Shown: positions 23,434 through 37,711, numbered from the stretch's first letter. The stretch: 64,000 nucleotides of DNA from Zingiber officinale (GCF_018446385.1 NC_055996.1:131922532-131986531); one strand, 5' to 3'. A program made the numbers and translations. The notes: generated by a model from the sequence alone, not told the origin.

Positions 23434-26107
23434 TGTTGGTTGCTACTCGGAAAGCCTAGAGGTTCCACTGTACAAAAATTTTGTACAAAGGTCTGAACCT
23501 TTTCCTAGCTACCATGTGTTCTTTTAAATTAAATTTTGGATCGCCTGCGGAACTTAACACGTTTGATCCAAAACTTAATCTATTTGTTCTTTTAGGTTTT
23601 GACTTGGATCTCCTGCGGAACTTAACACGTTCGACCCAAATCACCTTAAGTTATTAATTTCATTAAATATTAATTTCCATAATTGGTTCCCAGTACTGAC
23701 GTGGCGAGGCACATGGCCTTCTTGGATATGGGAGCAACCACCACCGACTAGACAAAACCTTTTATAGAAATCTAATATTTAATTTCCTAAAATAACTTTA
23801 GGTTAACCGAAAAGAACAATCAAATCACAAGGAAAAATAAAACAAAGAACACTACTTGAAAACATATTGAAATACTAGAATCGTAAGCCTCTTGTATTTG
23901 GTATTATTTCCAAAATAACTAGTATGATGCGGAAAGGAAAAATACTAGTTATACCTTTTAGAAAGACCTCTTGATCTTCTACCGTATTCCTCTTCTAACC
24001 TCGGACGTTGTGTGGGCAACGATCTTCCGAGATGAGAATCCACCAAAGCACCTTCTTCTCCTTTCTTCAAGTTTCGGCCAAGCACAAAGCTTCCAAAAGA
24101 TGAAGATCTTTTTCCACCAACAAAGCTCCAAGGGATACAAGCTTTCTCTCCTTCTTCTTCTTCTTCTCCAATTAGTATCCGGCCACCACAAGAGCTCCAA
24201 GCAAATAGAGAAGGTTCGGCCACCACCAAGAGGAAGAGAGGAAGAGAGGTTGGCCGGCCACAACACCAAGGAAAAGAGGGAGAGAAATAATAGAGGTTGT
24301 TCACCATGAAGCCTTCTCTACCCCCTCTTTTATAATCCTTGGTCTTGGCAAATAAGGAAATTTAATTAAAAACTTCCTTAATTCTTTTGCCATGAAAAGG
24401 AAAAATTTATTTAATTTAAAACAATTTTCCTTTTCTCAATTTACATGGCCAGCCACACCAAAGCTACAAACAAGGAGAGTTTTAATTAATTAAAACTTCC
24501 TAATTTGTCTCCAGAAATTTATAAAATTTCTCCAATAATTTAATCCCTTCATGATTGGTTTATAAAAAAGAAATTTAATAAATTAAAATCTTTCTTTTAA
24601 ACATGTGGATAAAAATAAAGTTATCTCTAAAAATTAAAATCTCTTTTAATCTACAAATAAGGAAAGATATCAAATCTTTTCTCAATCTTTTGTAGAAACT
24701 AATAAAAGAGAATTATTATTTTTAAAATTTCTTTTAAATCATAAACATGGTTAAAAGGAAAGTTTTCTTAAAATTTAAAATCCTCCTTTAATCAACAAAT
24801 AAGGAAAGATTTCAAATTTTAAACTCTCTTTTAAACATGTAGATGATTTACAAATAAGGAAAGTTTTTACCAAAAATTAAAACAATCCTTTTAATCTACA
24901 AATAAGGAAAGAGATTAATCTCTTCTCTTAATCTTTTGTAGAAAGTTATAAAAGGAAATTTTTAATTTTTAAACTCTCTTTTAAAATCATGATATCCACA
25001 TAAGAAATAATTTTAATACAAATCCTTTTAATATTCTAGTGGCCGGCCACCTAAGCTTGGGACCCAAGCTTTGGCCGGCCACCTACATGGCTCATCCACT
25101 TGGTCTTGGCCGGCCCTAGCTTGGGTTCCAAGCTAGCTTGGCCGGCCCCATTGGATGGGTAAGAAGGTGGGTATGCGGTGGGTATAAATCTCTATATACT
25201 AGAGGCTACGATAGGGACCGAGAGGAGGAATTGGTTTTGGTCTCCCGATGAAATTAAGCATCCCGTGTTCGCCCCGAACACACAACTAAATTTCATCAAT
25301 AATAATTCATTCCACTAAAGAACTATTATTGAACTACCGCACCAATCCCAAATTACATTTTGGGCTCCTTCTTATTATGAGTGTGTTAGTCTCCCTGTGT
25401 TTAAGATAACAAATGTCCACTAATTAAGTAAGTTACTAACAACTCGTTTAATTAATATCTAGCTCCAAGAGTAGTACCACTCAACTTCATCGTCATGTCG
25501 GACTAAGTCCACCTGCAGGATTTAACATGACAATCCTTATGAGCTCCTCTTGGGGACATTCTCAACCTAGATCACTAGGACACAGTTTCCTTCTATAATC
25601 AACAACACACACTATAAGTGATATCATTTCCCAACTTATCGGGCTTATTGATTCATCGAACTAAATCTCACCCATTGATAAATTAAAGAAATAAATATCA
25701 AATATATGTGCTTGTTATTATATTAGGATTAAGAGCACACACTTCCATAATAACTGAGGTCTTTGTTTCTTTATAAAGTCAGTATAAAAGAAACGACCTC
25801 TAATGGTCCTACTCAATACACTCTAAGTGTACTAGTGTAATTATATAGTTAAGATAAACTAATACCTAATTACACTACGACCTTCCAATGGTTTATTCCT
25901 TTCCATTATGGTCGTGAGCTACTGTTTATAATTTATAAGGTACTGATAACATGATCCTCTGTGTGTGACACCACACACCATGTTATCTACAATATAAATT
26001 AATTGAACAACTACATTTATCATAAATGTAGATATTTGACCAATGTGATTCTTATTTCTAGATAAATGTTTATACCAAAAGCTAGGCTTTTAGTATACAC
26101 TCTAACA
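23434..26107 (-). repeat. 3' LTR of element D
   Basis: 2674 bp, from tgttggttgc to ctctaaca. It carries a palindrome at 23469-23487, an AT-rich middle, GGCCGGCC hairpin-forming repeats at 25040-25150 and the module encoding VAPISKKAMCLATS on the minus strand near 23697-23760. Minus-strand open frames of about 100 residues (23945-24307) are present but differ by frameshift between copies. Confidence 0.95.
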
Positions 26108-29100
26108 ATCTCCCACTTATACTAAAAGACTAAGCTGCCATATCTGCTGCCATACATCTGATTCCCATGCCTTTCAAAAAGCTCTTGCCTTAAGGACCTT
26201 AGGTTATCATCTGATGCAATCTAGGCGGCAACAACTTCTCCTCGTTATACAATTTCTCGTATTGGGTGGTACTTGCGCTCTATTGTGTTTACTTGCCTTA
26301 TAGACTTATGGTTTCTTCGAGTTTGCTACTGCACCAATATTATTACAATAAATTGTAATAATCTTTGGACAAACCAGAAATCATATCTAAGTCTATCTTG
26401 AGGTTATTGAGTCATTCAGCTTTTATGGCTACCTCAGAGGCTTGCCATATACTAAGCTTCTATGGTGGAGTCCAGAAAAACATCTATGCTTATCACTCTT
26501 CCATAGTTATGACTTTACCTCCTAAAGTAAACACAAAACCCCGAGGTCGACTTATTATTGTCCCTATCCGATTGGAAGTCAAAATCCATGCAGCCCACAG
26601 GAACCAAATTAACTGCCTTGTAAGCTAGCATATAATCTCTAGTGCCTCTAAGGTACTTTAATATATGCTTTACTGCAGTCCAATGTCCTTGTCTAGGGTT
26701 ACTTTGATATCTGGTAACTATGCCCTTGGCAAAACAGATTTCTGATCTCGTGCATAGCATACATTAGGCTTCCAACAGCCATAGCATAAAGAACTGCCTT
26801 TATTTCCTTTATCTCCTTTGATGTCTACAGAGACATATCTTTAGATAAAGTTACTCCATCCTGAAAAGGTAAGAAACCTTTCTTGGAGTTTTGCATGCTT
26901 AAAACGAGCAAGGATTTTTCTGATATATGAAGCTTGGGATAAGTAAAATATTCTTTTCTTGCGATCACTTATTACTTTGATCTTAAGAATATATACATTC
27001 TCCCAAGTCCTTTATATCGAATTGTTTGAACAACCATACCCTTACTTCTGACAACATTTTGATATTGTTTCCAACTACCAAAAATGTTATCTACGTATAG
27101 TACAAAAAATACCACCACGCTTTCATCACACCTTTTGTATACACAAGACTTATCCGGTTACTAAATCCATAGATCTGGATCACTTTGATAAACCGGATGT
27201 TCCAAGACCTTGAAGCTTTACCTCAGTCCATAGACTGATTGAGCTTGCACACAAGATGCTCTTAGCCCTTTGCAATGAACCCTTCTGGTTGCTTTATATG
27301 GATGCTTTCTTCAAGACTTCCATTAAGGAATGCTGTCTTGACATCCACTTGCCAAATAGATAAAAGAATCCGGATAGACTTAAGCATGGCTACCAGTAAA
27401 AAAGTTTCCTTTTTCATCAAGCCTTGCTGTGAAAGTTACTACCTTCCTGTCTATCCCTCTTTTCCTATTATAGACCTTTTTACACCCAACGACTTTTACA
27501 CCATTTGGTGATTCTACAAGCTTCCAGATTTTATTAGAATATATATATTCTAATTCTGTTATTCATTACTCTTTGCCAAGATGCTGCATCTTTATCTTGG
27601 AGTACTTCATCATATGACCGGAGATCAGGTTCATGTCCTCCAGGGATCGAATCCAAAAACTCTCCCAAAACATGAACCTATTTAGGTTGCCTAACAACCC
27701 TCCCACTACGACAAGGCACTTTCTGCAATTGTGTATCATTTGTGATACGTGTTGCAGTTTTCTTGTGGTATCTCATCTTGTATAGTTGGTACTAGGTTAG
27801 ACATGTCCTTTATTATTTCCTTAAGAACAAATTTACTTATGAGCATGTGGTTCATTATATAGTCCTTTTCTAAAATCAGTCATTGATGCTAACAATGACC
27901 TTCTGATTTTAAGACTATAAACCTACTTTTGTTTATCTAGGATAACTTACAAACAAGTGAACTCCTATCCAACTTATCATTGTCTCTCTTTAACATATGT
28001 GCTGGATTACCCGAATCCGAATATGCTTCAAAATAGGTTTTCACCTATTCAGTAATTCTATATGAGTAGAAAGTTCTAACTTGGAAGGTACTATGTTCAC
28101 TTTCGTTTTCAGAGTTTATCCTTAAAACAAATTTGGTAATTTTCTGAATAACTCATCATCTATCTAATTATTCCATAAGAGTCCTTTACCTTCTTTCTAC
28201 TACACCATTTTATTGGGGTGTACCAGATGCAGTTAGTTGGGATTGAAATCCAACTTCTGATAAGTGACTCCTAAAATCTCTCAAGAGGTACTTGCCACTA
28301 CGATCTTCCATAGTGACTTTTTACTTTAACATTTCTCCGCATCAACCTTGTACTCTTTGAACTAATCAAAGTACTTAGTCTTGCGGTACATTAAGTAAAT
28401 TTATTTGTATCTTGAATAGTTATCTATAAAATAGATGAAACATTCAATACTACCTCTTGTCTGGATAGTCATAGGATCACACAAATTAGAATGAACCGAT
28501 TTCAACATATCTTTGGCTTCATACCCCTTAGACTTAAAAGCTTCTTGGTTATTTTTCCTTCCAAGTAAGACTCGCAGGTTGGAAAGATTTCCACTACTAA
28601 TGAACCAAAAAGTTCATCAGCTACCAATTAATCCTACTCAAGTTAATATAACCTAGCCTTAGATGCCAAAGATATATTGGTTCATTTCCGAAGGTTGCTT
28701 CCTCTTAAAGTTTAGAAGATGTGTTATAATTTTCATTTATTACATCGTAGGAGTTATTGGATTATAAATTGTCAACCAACATACCAGAATAGATAACTTC
28801 TCTATTTTTCTTGATAACAACTTTGTTATCAAAATAGACACAATATCTATTCTATAATAGTTTAGAAACTGAAATCAGGTTCTTTCTAAACTTAGTACGT
28901 AAAGACAATTTCTAATAATCCATATTTTATTCTTATCAAAGGATAAACATCTCCCACTGCAACAGCTACCACTTTTACAGTAGTGCCCATGTGGACGGTG
29001 ATTTACCTTTCATTTAGTTGTCGGGTTTCCTGGAACCCTGCAATGAATTGCATACATGATTAATGGCATCTTGTATCTACACTCCTGGTTCTGGTAGATA

Positions 29101-30596
29101 ACACCATTAGACATGTTTCAACTAATGAATTAAATACACCTAAACTGTTCTTAGTTCTAAGAAGACAGTCTACCTTAATGTCCAAGTCCTATTTCCAATC
29201 ATTACAATTGGGACTACTAAGTCTTTTTCTATAGTATGACTACTAGGGATTTGACAAACATCCTAAGAATCACAAAAATATTTGGTCAAGATCAACTCCT
29301 TAAAATCATCATGAATTTTGTGTATACAAAATCGAAGAGGAGATTTTATTCATTAATTTTATTATCTCGTCAACTTTACTTTATGACGAATAAAATTAAT
29401 AGTTGATCTGTCTTTGATCAAATATTTGGTCAAAGCTCTTTGAATTTAAAATAACATTGATTCCTCAAACAATATTATTTAAATTTACCAACACCTCAAA
29501 CACCGTGAATTTTGCATGCCACGTTAGTGTGGACGTATACAAATTCATCATTTGTAAGAGGAGGGTTTTACCCATTGACTATCTTGTCAATATAACTTTT
29601 GACAAATAAAATTACCTCAAACACCATGAATCTTGTATGCCACGTTAGTGTGGACGTATACAAATTCAAACATTTGTAAGAGATTAATTTTATTATATTG
29701 CCAATCTAGTTTTATGACAAATCAATAGTTGGTTTCCCTTTGGTCACACAAGTGATAGTAGTGACTCCGTTGGGGAGGATACTATTAAATGTGTCTAAGT
29801 GTATACCATTACTTGACACTAAGTCCATTAATAAGATTATGCCCCTTCCGTTGGGGAAGATCACACGCTCTTAATTAACTTCCTATAGTCATCCAAAAAT
29901 GGAAGTGTGTTCTAGTGATCCACAAACAAGCTCATCCGTTATGGAGGAAGGTACTCGAGCCAACGCGCAAGCTTGTTTGTATCACTTACAAACCAGTAAT
30001 GGAGACCATGATTTACTTAAAAATCCCTCTCCCACTTAGTTATTTATAAATGAGGAATTTTAACTATGCTAGCCTACTAAATATGTAAACCAACATGCAC
30101 ACACAATATAAAAGCAATAAATAAAAATCTAATTTTCAACTATTATGGCTTTTATCTCTAGTTATCCTCCGTGTGTTGTCATCCCAAGCTCTGCCATATT
30201 TGGCCACCGCCACCGGGTAGTCGCATCCATCTTGCTCCTAGTTCCGCTGTGCCTCTAGTCCTTAGAAGGTTCCACGCTTTGCAAGATTCGATCCATGACA
30301 TAAATAGAATTTACATTTTGATCCTATATTCCATAAAAGGAATGTACATGTATCTAGATCAAAATAAAATCCTAATAAAACTAAATACAGCTCCTGCTGT
30401 ATTTTATAATACAATCATGCACACACATATAAATGTCCTTGACATGTCCAAGGGTCCAATCACACATAATAACTAAAAGCCATAATAGTTGGATCCTGCA
30501 TCCACAAAGTTAGCACATCCTACTATTAACCTGTCTAAATTATGTATGACATGTGCATAATTAAACTAATACCAAATACACAGAGGCAAAACCCTA
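26108..30596 (-). pseudogene. Degenerate copia gag-pol region of element D
   Basis: Translated minus-strand fragments match the pol of element E in order. Examples are the RT/RNase H part at 26515-26760 ([29 protein letters not shown]) and nucleotide matches to E's RT, integrase and Gag-pre regions through about 29250. Stops and frameshifts occur throughout, so no protein is made. The leader (about 29280-30596) holds a duplicated segment of about 120 bases (29494 and 29614), present once in E. The PPT complement atctcccacttat is at 26108. Confidence 0.85.
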
Positions 30597-30608
30597 GCTC
30601 TGATACCA
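30597..30608 (-). promoter_or_regulatory. Primer binding site of element D
   Basis: Minus-strand TGGTATCAGAGC, complementary to initiator tRNA-Met, two bases from the right LTR. Confidence 0.95.
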
Positions 30609-30610
30609 AT

Positions 30611-33291
30611 TGTTGGTTGCTACTCGGAAAGCCTAGAGGTTCCACTGTACAAAAATTTTGTACAAAGGTCTGAACCTTTTCCTAGCTACCATGTGTTCTT
30701 TTAAATTAAATTTTGGATCGCCTGCGGAACTTAACACGTTTGATCCAAAACTTAATCTATTTGTTCTTTTAGGTTTTGACTTGGATCTCCTGCGGAACTT
30801 AACACGTTCGACCCAAATCACCTTAAGTTATTAATTTCATTAAATATTAATTTCCATAATTGGTTCCCAGTACTGACGTGGCGAGGCACATGGCCTTCTT
30901 GGATATGGGAGCAACCACCACCGACTAGACAAAACCTTTTATAGAAATCTAATATTTAATTTCCTAAAATAACTTTAGGTTAACCGAAAAGAACAATCAA
31001 ATCACAAAGAAAAATAAAACAAAAGAACACTACTTCGAAAAACATATTCGAAATACTAGAATCGTAAGCCTCTTGTATTTGGTATTATTTCCAAAAATAA
31101 TTAGTATGATGCGGAAAGGAAAAATACTAGTTATACCTTTTAGAAAGACCTCTTGATCTTCTACCGTATTCCTCTTCTAACCTCGGACGTTGTGTGGGCA
31201 ACGATCTTCCGAGATGAGAATCCACCAAAGCACCTTCTTCTCCTTTCTTCAAGTTTCGGCCAAGCACAAAGCTTCCAAAAGATGAAGATCTTTTTTCCAC
31301 CAACCAAGCTCCAAGGGATACAAGCTTTCTCTCCTTCTTCTTCTTCTTCTCCAATTAGTATCCGGCCACCACAAGAGCTCCAAGCAAATAGAGAAGGTTC
31401 GGCCACCACCAAGAGGAAGAGAGGAAGAGAGGTTGGCCGGCCACAACACCAAGGAAAAGAGGGAGAGAAATAATAGAGGTTGTTCACCATGAAGCCTTCT
31501 CTACCCCCTCTTTTATAATCCTTGGTCTTGGCAAATAAGGAAATTTAATTAAAAACTTCCTTAATTCTTTTGCCATGAAAAGGAAAAATTTATTTAATTA
31601 AAAACAATTTTCCTTTTCTCAATTTACATGGTCGGCCACACCAAAGCTACAAACAAGGAGAGTTTTAATTAATTAAAACTTCCTAATTTGTCTCCAGAAA
31701 TTTATAAAATTTCTCCAATAATTTAATCCCTTCATGATTGGTTTATAAAAAGGAAATTTAATAAATTAAAATCTTTCTTTTAAACATGTGGATAAAAATA
31801 AAGTTATCTCTAAAAATTAAAATCTCTTTTAATCTACAAATAAGGAAAGATATCAAATCTTTTCTCAATCTTTTGTAGAAACTAATAAAAGAGAATTATT
31901 AATTTTTAAACTTTCTTTTAAATCATAAACATGGTTAAAAGGAAAGTTTTCTTAAAATTTAAAATCCTCCTTTAATCAACAAATAAGGAAAGATTTCAAA
32001 TTTTAAACTCTCTTTTAAACATGTAGATGATTTACAAATAAGGAAAGTTTTTACCAAAAATTAAAACAATCCTTTTAATCTACAAATAAGGAAAGAGATT
32101 AATCTCTTCTCTTAATCTTTTGTAGAAAGTTATAAAAGGAAATTTTTAATTTTTAAACTCTCTTTTAAAATCATGATATCCACATAAGAAATAATTTTAA
32201 TAAAAATCCTTTTAATATTCTAGTGGCCGGCCACCTAAGCTTGGGACCCAAGCTTTGGCCGGCCACCTACATGACTCATCCACTTGATCTTGGCCGGCCC
32301 TAGCTTGGGTTCCAAGCTAGCTTGGCCGGCCCCATTGGATGGGTAAGAAGGTGGGTATGCGGTGGGTATAAATCTCTATATACTAGAGGCTACGATAGGG
32401 ACCGAGAGGAGGAATTGGTTTTGGTCTCCCGATGAAATTAAGCATCCCGTGTTCGCCCCGAACACACAACTAAATTTCATCAATAATAATTCATTCCACT
32501 AAAGAACTATTATTGAACTACCGCACCAATCCCAAATTACATTTTGGGCTCCTTCTTATTATGAGTGTGTTAGTCTCCCTGTGTTTAAGATAACAAATGT
32601 CCACTAATTAAGTAAGTTACTAACAACTCGCTTAATTAATATCTAGCTCCAAGAGTAGTACCACTCAACTTCATCGTCATGTCGGACTAAGTCCACCTGC
32701 AGGATTTAACATGACAATCCTTATGAGCTCCTCTTGGGGACATTCTCAACCTAGATCACTAGGACACAGTTTCCTTCTATAATCAACAACACACACTATA
32801 AGTGATATCATTTCCCAACTTATCGGGCTTATTGATTCATCGAACTAAATCTCACCCATTGATAAATTAAAGAAATAAATATCAAATATATGTGCTTGTT
32901 ATTATATTAGGATTAAGAGCACACACTTCCATAATAACTGAGGTCTTTGTTTCTTTATAAAGTCAGTATAAAAGAAACGACCTCTAATGGTCCTACTCAA
33001 TACACTCTAAGTGTACTAGTGTAATTATATAGTTAAGATAAACTAATACCTAATTACACTACGACCTTTCAATGGTTTATTCCTTTCCATTATGGTCGTG
33101 AGCTACTGTTTATAATTTATAAGGTACTGATAACATGATCCTCTGTGTGTGACACCACACACCATGTTATCTACAATATAAATTAATTGAACAACTATAT
33201 TTATCATAAATGTAGATATTTGACCAATGTGATTCTTATTTCTAGATAAATGTTTATACCAAAAGCTAGGCTTTTAGTATACACTCTAACA
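30611..33291 (-). repeat. 5' LTR of element D
   Basis: 2681 bp. It differs from the left LTR by scattered substitutions and single-base indels (for example near 31010-31055). The palindrome is at 30646-30664 and the GGCCGGCC hairpins at about 32224-32330. The plus-strand start is tgttggttgc and the end is ctctaaca. Confidence 0.95.
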
Positions 33292-35184
33292 GGGAGCGAC
33301 ATCAATATTCTTGATAGAGTTAGACCACGAAGTGCATGGCCATGCCCAAGTGAGTCAACATGAGATGTTGAGCTCATTTGATTGAGTGAGTCTACTTGGA
33401 GTTCAAGATTTAGATTGATTAGAGGATGACACGGTCTATGCCTCATATTGATCAATCTAGATGTCTAGGATAGAAGGACAATGTCATATATTGTGAGGAG
33501 TCACAATTATTAGTCACAAGGTGATGTCGGATCTCGACATTCTTGTAACTTGGGTAGTAATGATGTGTTGCTAGATACCGCTCATTACTTATGCTCCTAA
33601 ATGGGTTTAGGGCATTGCCAACGTTACAAGAACCTATAGGGTCACACACTTAGGACAATTAGATGGAGATTAGGTTCATATGATGAACCAAGAGGATTAG
33701 ATTCATTTGATGAATCAAATTGGATTAAGAGTAATCCTAATTGGGCTAATTGAGTTAGACTCAAGTTGATTCATGTATTTAATGAGTCTAATTTAGATTA
33801 TGACTCATTAGATCAATTTAATTTAATGAATTAGTTTCATTATATTAAGTTGGATTGAATCAAATGGTTAGATTAGATCAACCATGAGAGAGATTGAGTC
33901 AAGTTTGACTTGACTAGAGAGGAAGAGGAAGAGTCAAGTTTGACTTGACTCTTTACCACATCATGAGTGAGGTGGCAAGATGTGGACCAATAGTGTTGTT
34001 CCACATCATCTTGCTTTGCCACCTCATGGAGGTTACAAGCCTCCATTGCATTTAATGTGGGTTGGCCACATTAAATGAGTGGAGGTTACTCATTTGCCAC
34101 ATCATTGTGAGGTGGCAAGATGTGAACCAATGGTAATGGTCCACATCTTCATGATGTGCCACATCATAGGAGTTACACAACACCTCTTAATGGCTTCACA
34201 TTAATTGTGATTAATGTGGAATGGGAGTTACACTCCATGGAGTGGCCGGCCACACAAAAGTGGTGAATGAAATTTGATTTTCATTCAAGGCATTACTTCT
34301 TCTTCTTCTTCTTCCTCAAGAGAGTTTTCTCCCTCTCCTCCTCTTGCCGTGACCACACAAGGTGCTAGCACACTTTTTGTGTGTTTTCTCCATCTACATG
34401 TTCATGTGGATACTTCTAGAGGAGTATCTATTTTGATACTCTAGAGATCCGGCAATTCCTTGGACGAGCGGGAATGCGAAAGGGCACGCTTCGAAGGTAT
34501 AACTCTCATCTAGTGTAGATCTAGAGTCTTTGAAACTCGTACTCGTATTGTCTTCGAATTTTTCCTTTGCATGGATCTACGACTTTGGGTGATTCGGGGT
34601 TTCCGCGACGCGAAAAGCGGTTTTCGCGGCCCGAAGAACCCAACATACCAAGCACGATCGGAACTTCTCGGATAAGTCATCGAGCTCAATAACTTCTTGG
34701 TAGTGTCGTAGCAATAACAGGAAGCAATCGGAGGCTCAGAGGTGCACGCAATAGCTCGTATGTGGTTGATGTCCCAAAGCCTCCTCAAAACAGCCTTATA
34801 AAGGGCTTGGAAGGCGCCTTCCAAAGGCCTTGAAGGCGCCTCCAATGGGAAAAAAATTTATACCGACTTTGCTGCACCTTATCTGCGAACCGGTCAAGAT
34901 TTATCCTGTGGAAGGCGCCTTCCATAGCCATGGAAGGTGCCTTCCATGAACAATACCAAGGTGCCTTCCATAGCCATGGAAGGCGCCTTCGGGTACTGTT
35001 CACCCGAAGGCAGCTTTGTTCCTTTGCTTGGTTTCTTGCCCTGCAACAAATGTGTTAGCCTAAAATACCCTGCAAGACAAGTGTTAGCACAAAAAATAGA
35101 GTAATTAGTTCCTGTCCTCCCAGGACCAGGAATTAGTCAAGGTCTCAGTTTAGGGATCCCAAATGGTCCTAGACTGGACCAACG

Positions 35185-36135
35185 TCTTGGTGCAACGGGG
35201 CCGGTAAGAGGGGAGGGGTGAATTGCTTGCAAAATAACAATACCCTTCTCAAACTTTCAACTCTAAAATTATAGCAACAATAATAAGAAAATAAAATAAA
35301 ATAGAATAACAGAAAAGAAAGAAGACTCAGCGATTTTGACTTGGTTACAACCAAGAAGGTTGTTAATCTAAGGCGGTTGGAAAATGTACTAGAAAAGTCT
35401 CATTCTCTAAAGGTGGAGAAGCCTTTTATACACTAAAAGCTCTTACAAGTTGCTAGGAAGTTGTTACAGAGTTGATTGATTAATTTCCTAACTCCATGGG
35501 CCTTTATATAGCTCCTGGAAATCGTATCCCGAGTATTGAAGGTGCCTCCAAGAGGGTTGAGGGCGTCTCCAAGCAGTTTGACCGGATAAAGCTCTATCCG
35601 GTTACAAAAGGTCACGAAGACTGGATTTGAGGCGCCTCCAATGCCCTAGTCCAAGGCGCCTTCAAGGTGATGGAGGCGCCTTCAAGGTGATGGAGGCGCC
35701 TTCAATGTTGAGGGCGCCTTCAACCTGCATGGTATAAATACTACTTCAACATACATGGTATAAATAGCTTCCAGCTTCTCTTTTTCCTCTTCTTCCGAAG
35801 CTCCAATCTCTTGGGTGATTTTGGCCAACCGAAATAGGGCTCACCCGAAAAAAATTTCCGACCTTCTCCTCGAGCAGGCTTCCGACCCGACTTCTCGTCC
35901 CTCGAACGCCGTGCACGTTCTTCTCATCCACCGGTGTACTCTTCGGCATCTCTTTCATCCTTCGGACGCACCGAGCCCGTCGGCTCCCTTCACGTGTCAT
36001 CCTTCTCGCTAGCTGCATCTTCTGCTCGACTTTCTGCGCTCCTAAGTTCCTGCACACTTAGACACAAGGATCAAATAACAAGCAGGACCTAACCTAACTT
36101 GGTTGATCACATCAAAACACCCACGGGGTCCAACA
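35185..36135 (-). repeat. 3' LTR of element B
   Basis: 951 bp, from tcttgg (a changed tgttgg) to gtccaaca. It contains several ggcgcctcc/aaggcgcctt palindromic words at about 35520-35730 and differs visibly from the right LTR, so B is older than D. Confidence 0.9.
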
Positions 36136-37234
36136 ATCTCTCCCTTTTTCATGTGCATCAACCCAAGTTCAAGTTAGGGAAACAAAATAGACAAACAGTA
36201 ATTTATAGAAATTACTAAACTAACAGTTCAAGCATAAGGATTGCAATAGAAGTTGCAACACAAGATTTTAAGTAAAAACCATTAGAAATTCCCCCTAAAC
36301 TTGTACCTCTCTTTTTCTCCCTTTGATTACAACAAAAAGAATGGGGTAATAATTATCAAGAAAAAAATTCAAGTAGAAAAATTATTTTTAAAATCCAAGT
36401 GCAACATTTTCAAAATGATTTCTAAGAAAAAAAATCTTTAAAAATTTTCTAAGTAAAACTTAGGTAAGACAATTTTTTGAAAAAAAAAGATAAATACACA
36501 TTTCTAACTTCAGAAGAAATTTTAAATTAAAAAATATTATTTGAGATTTTTTTTAAGTAACAAATATTTTTCTTAAGAGAAACAAAAATATTTTTGAAGA
36601 ATTTTAAAAAAGATGTTTGAAAAACTTTTTAAAGTATTATTTAATTCTAATTTTAATGCTTTTACCAGAAAGTTAATTAAATATTTTATTTCGATATTTT
36701 GGCTTCCAGGTCGTGACGAGGTACAAGACCTTCTTAGTTATTGGAGCAACAACCACTTCCTTAGATAAAGTCTCATAAAGAAATTTTAACGTTTAATTTT
36801 CTCGCTCTAAGCTCTAACTTAAAAAAAATTAAACTAGCAAAGATTTTGGAACCCAGTATAGGTTCCTTCCTACTGGATTTTTTAAGAACTTAGGCGGTAC
36901 ATAACTTTTGGGAACTTTTCTATGTTGACCCTGGCGTTTTCTAATATACCAATTCAATTTTCCATAAATTTTAATTTTTGATTTTGGAAATTTATTTAGG
37001 CATGCATGATCATTTTTCAATTTTTCAATTTTTCAATTTCAATTTTTAATTTTTCATATTCTAATTTCAAATTATCATACATTTCTAGAGGGCATGCTTT
37101 TGCTAAGTTTAATTTTAATTCAGCATTTTCTTTTTCTAATTTTGCTAGATCTTTCGTAAGCACTTTGATAAATTGAAAGGACTGAGTAGGGATTAGAGCA
37201 CGTACCTTATTTACCTCACTTGGTGATGCTCCCC

Positions 37235-37342
37235 CTTCATCCTAGCTTTCTTCTTCTGATGATCCTTCCCCTTCATCCTAGCTTTCTTCTTCTGATGATC
37301 CTCCCCCTTCATCCTAGCTTTCTTCTTCTGATGATCCTCCCC
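37235..37342 (-). repeat. 36-bp minisatellite at the gag 3' end of element B
   Basis: Three copies of a 36-bp unit, with cctagctttc starting at 37241, 37277 and 37313. On the minus strand each unit is exactly 12 codons, DEGGGSSEEES followed by a stop. The repeat therefore multiplies the end of the Gag tail together with its stop codon. Confidence 0.85.
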
Positions 37343-37711
37343 CTTCATCTATGCTCATTTCTGAGCTGGTTTCTTCAAAAAGATGGTTGGCCATCAGTGC
37401 TAATCCTGAGAAGGCATCGACTTCAGATTCCGAGGATAAAGATTCATCTGATGTAGCCTTCAGACTCTTGCGTTTGGAGGACGTCGGTCTTCGAGACTTC
37501 TCCTTGTCCCTTTTCTTTAATTTGGGCCAGTCATCTTTGATGTGTCCTTCTTCATTGCAGTTGTAGCATCGGACCATTCTTTTGTTCCGTTGATGCTTTT
37601 TTGACTGCGATCTAAATTTATTAGTTTTAACAAATTTATTCAACTTCCTTACCAATAATGTCGCTTCAGTTTTGTCAATTGACGCTTCAGAGTCGGGATC
37701 GCCCATCTCGG

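Larger units (their letters stand above)
23434..33291 (-). mobile_element. Full-length copia element D with long LTRs
   Basis: D spans about 9.86 kb: left LTR 23434-26107, internal 26108-30610, right LTR 30611-33291. Perfect target duplications gggag lie at 23429-23433 and 33292-33296. The PBS (tRNA-Met) at 30597-30608 and a purine tract just inside the left LTR show minus-strand orientation. The two LTRs look almost identical, so insertion was recent, yet the coding region is ruined. It is nested in solo LTR G. Confidence 0.95.
22814..34645. mobile_element. Solo LTR G, split by element D
   Basis: The LTR starts tgttagttagagccc at 22814 and ends gaacccaaca at 34645, with perfect duplications tacca at 22809-22813 and 34646-34650. 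Taking out D and one copy of its target site leaves 620 + 1349 = 1969 bp. There is no internal region, so it is a solo LTR. It is not closely related to the other LTRs in the window. It contains repeats of gattcatttgatgaatcaa type near 33690 and gaggtggcaagatgtg near 33970 and 34110. Orientation was not determined. Confidence 0.85.

Noticed and set aside
30597..30608. tRNA-like sequences at the tRNA-Met complementary sites
   Set aside because: Only the 12-base primer site is present; no cloverleaf can be drawn, and I saw no tRNA or rRNA gene elsewhere.
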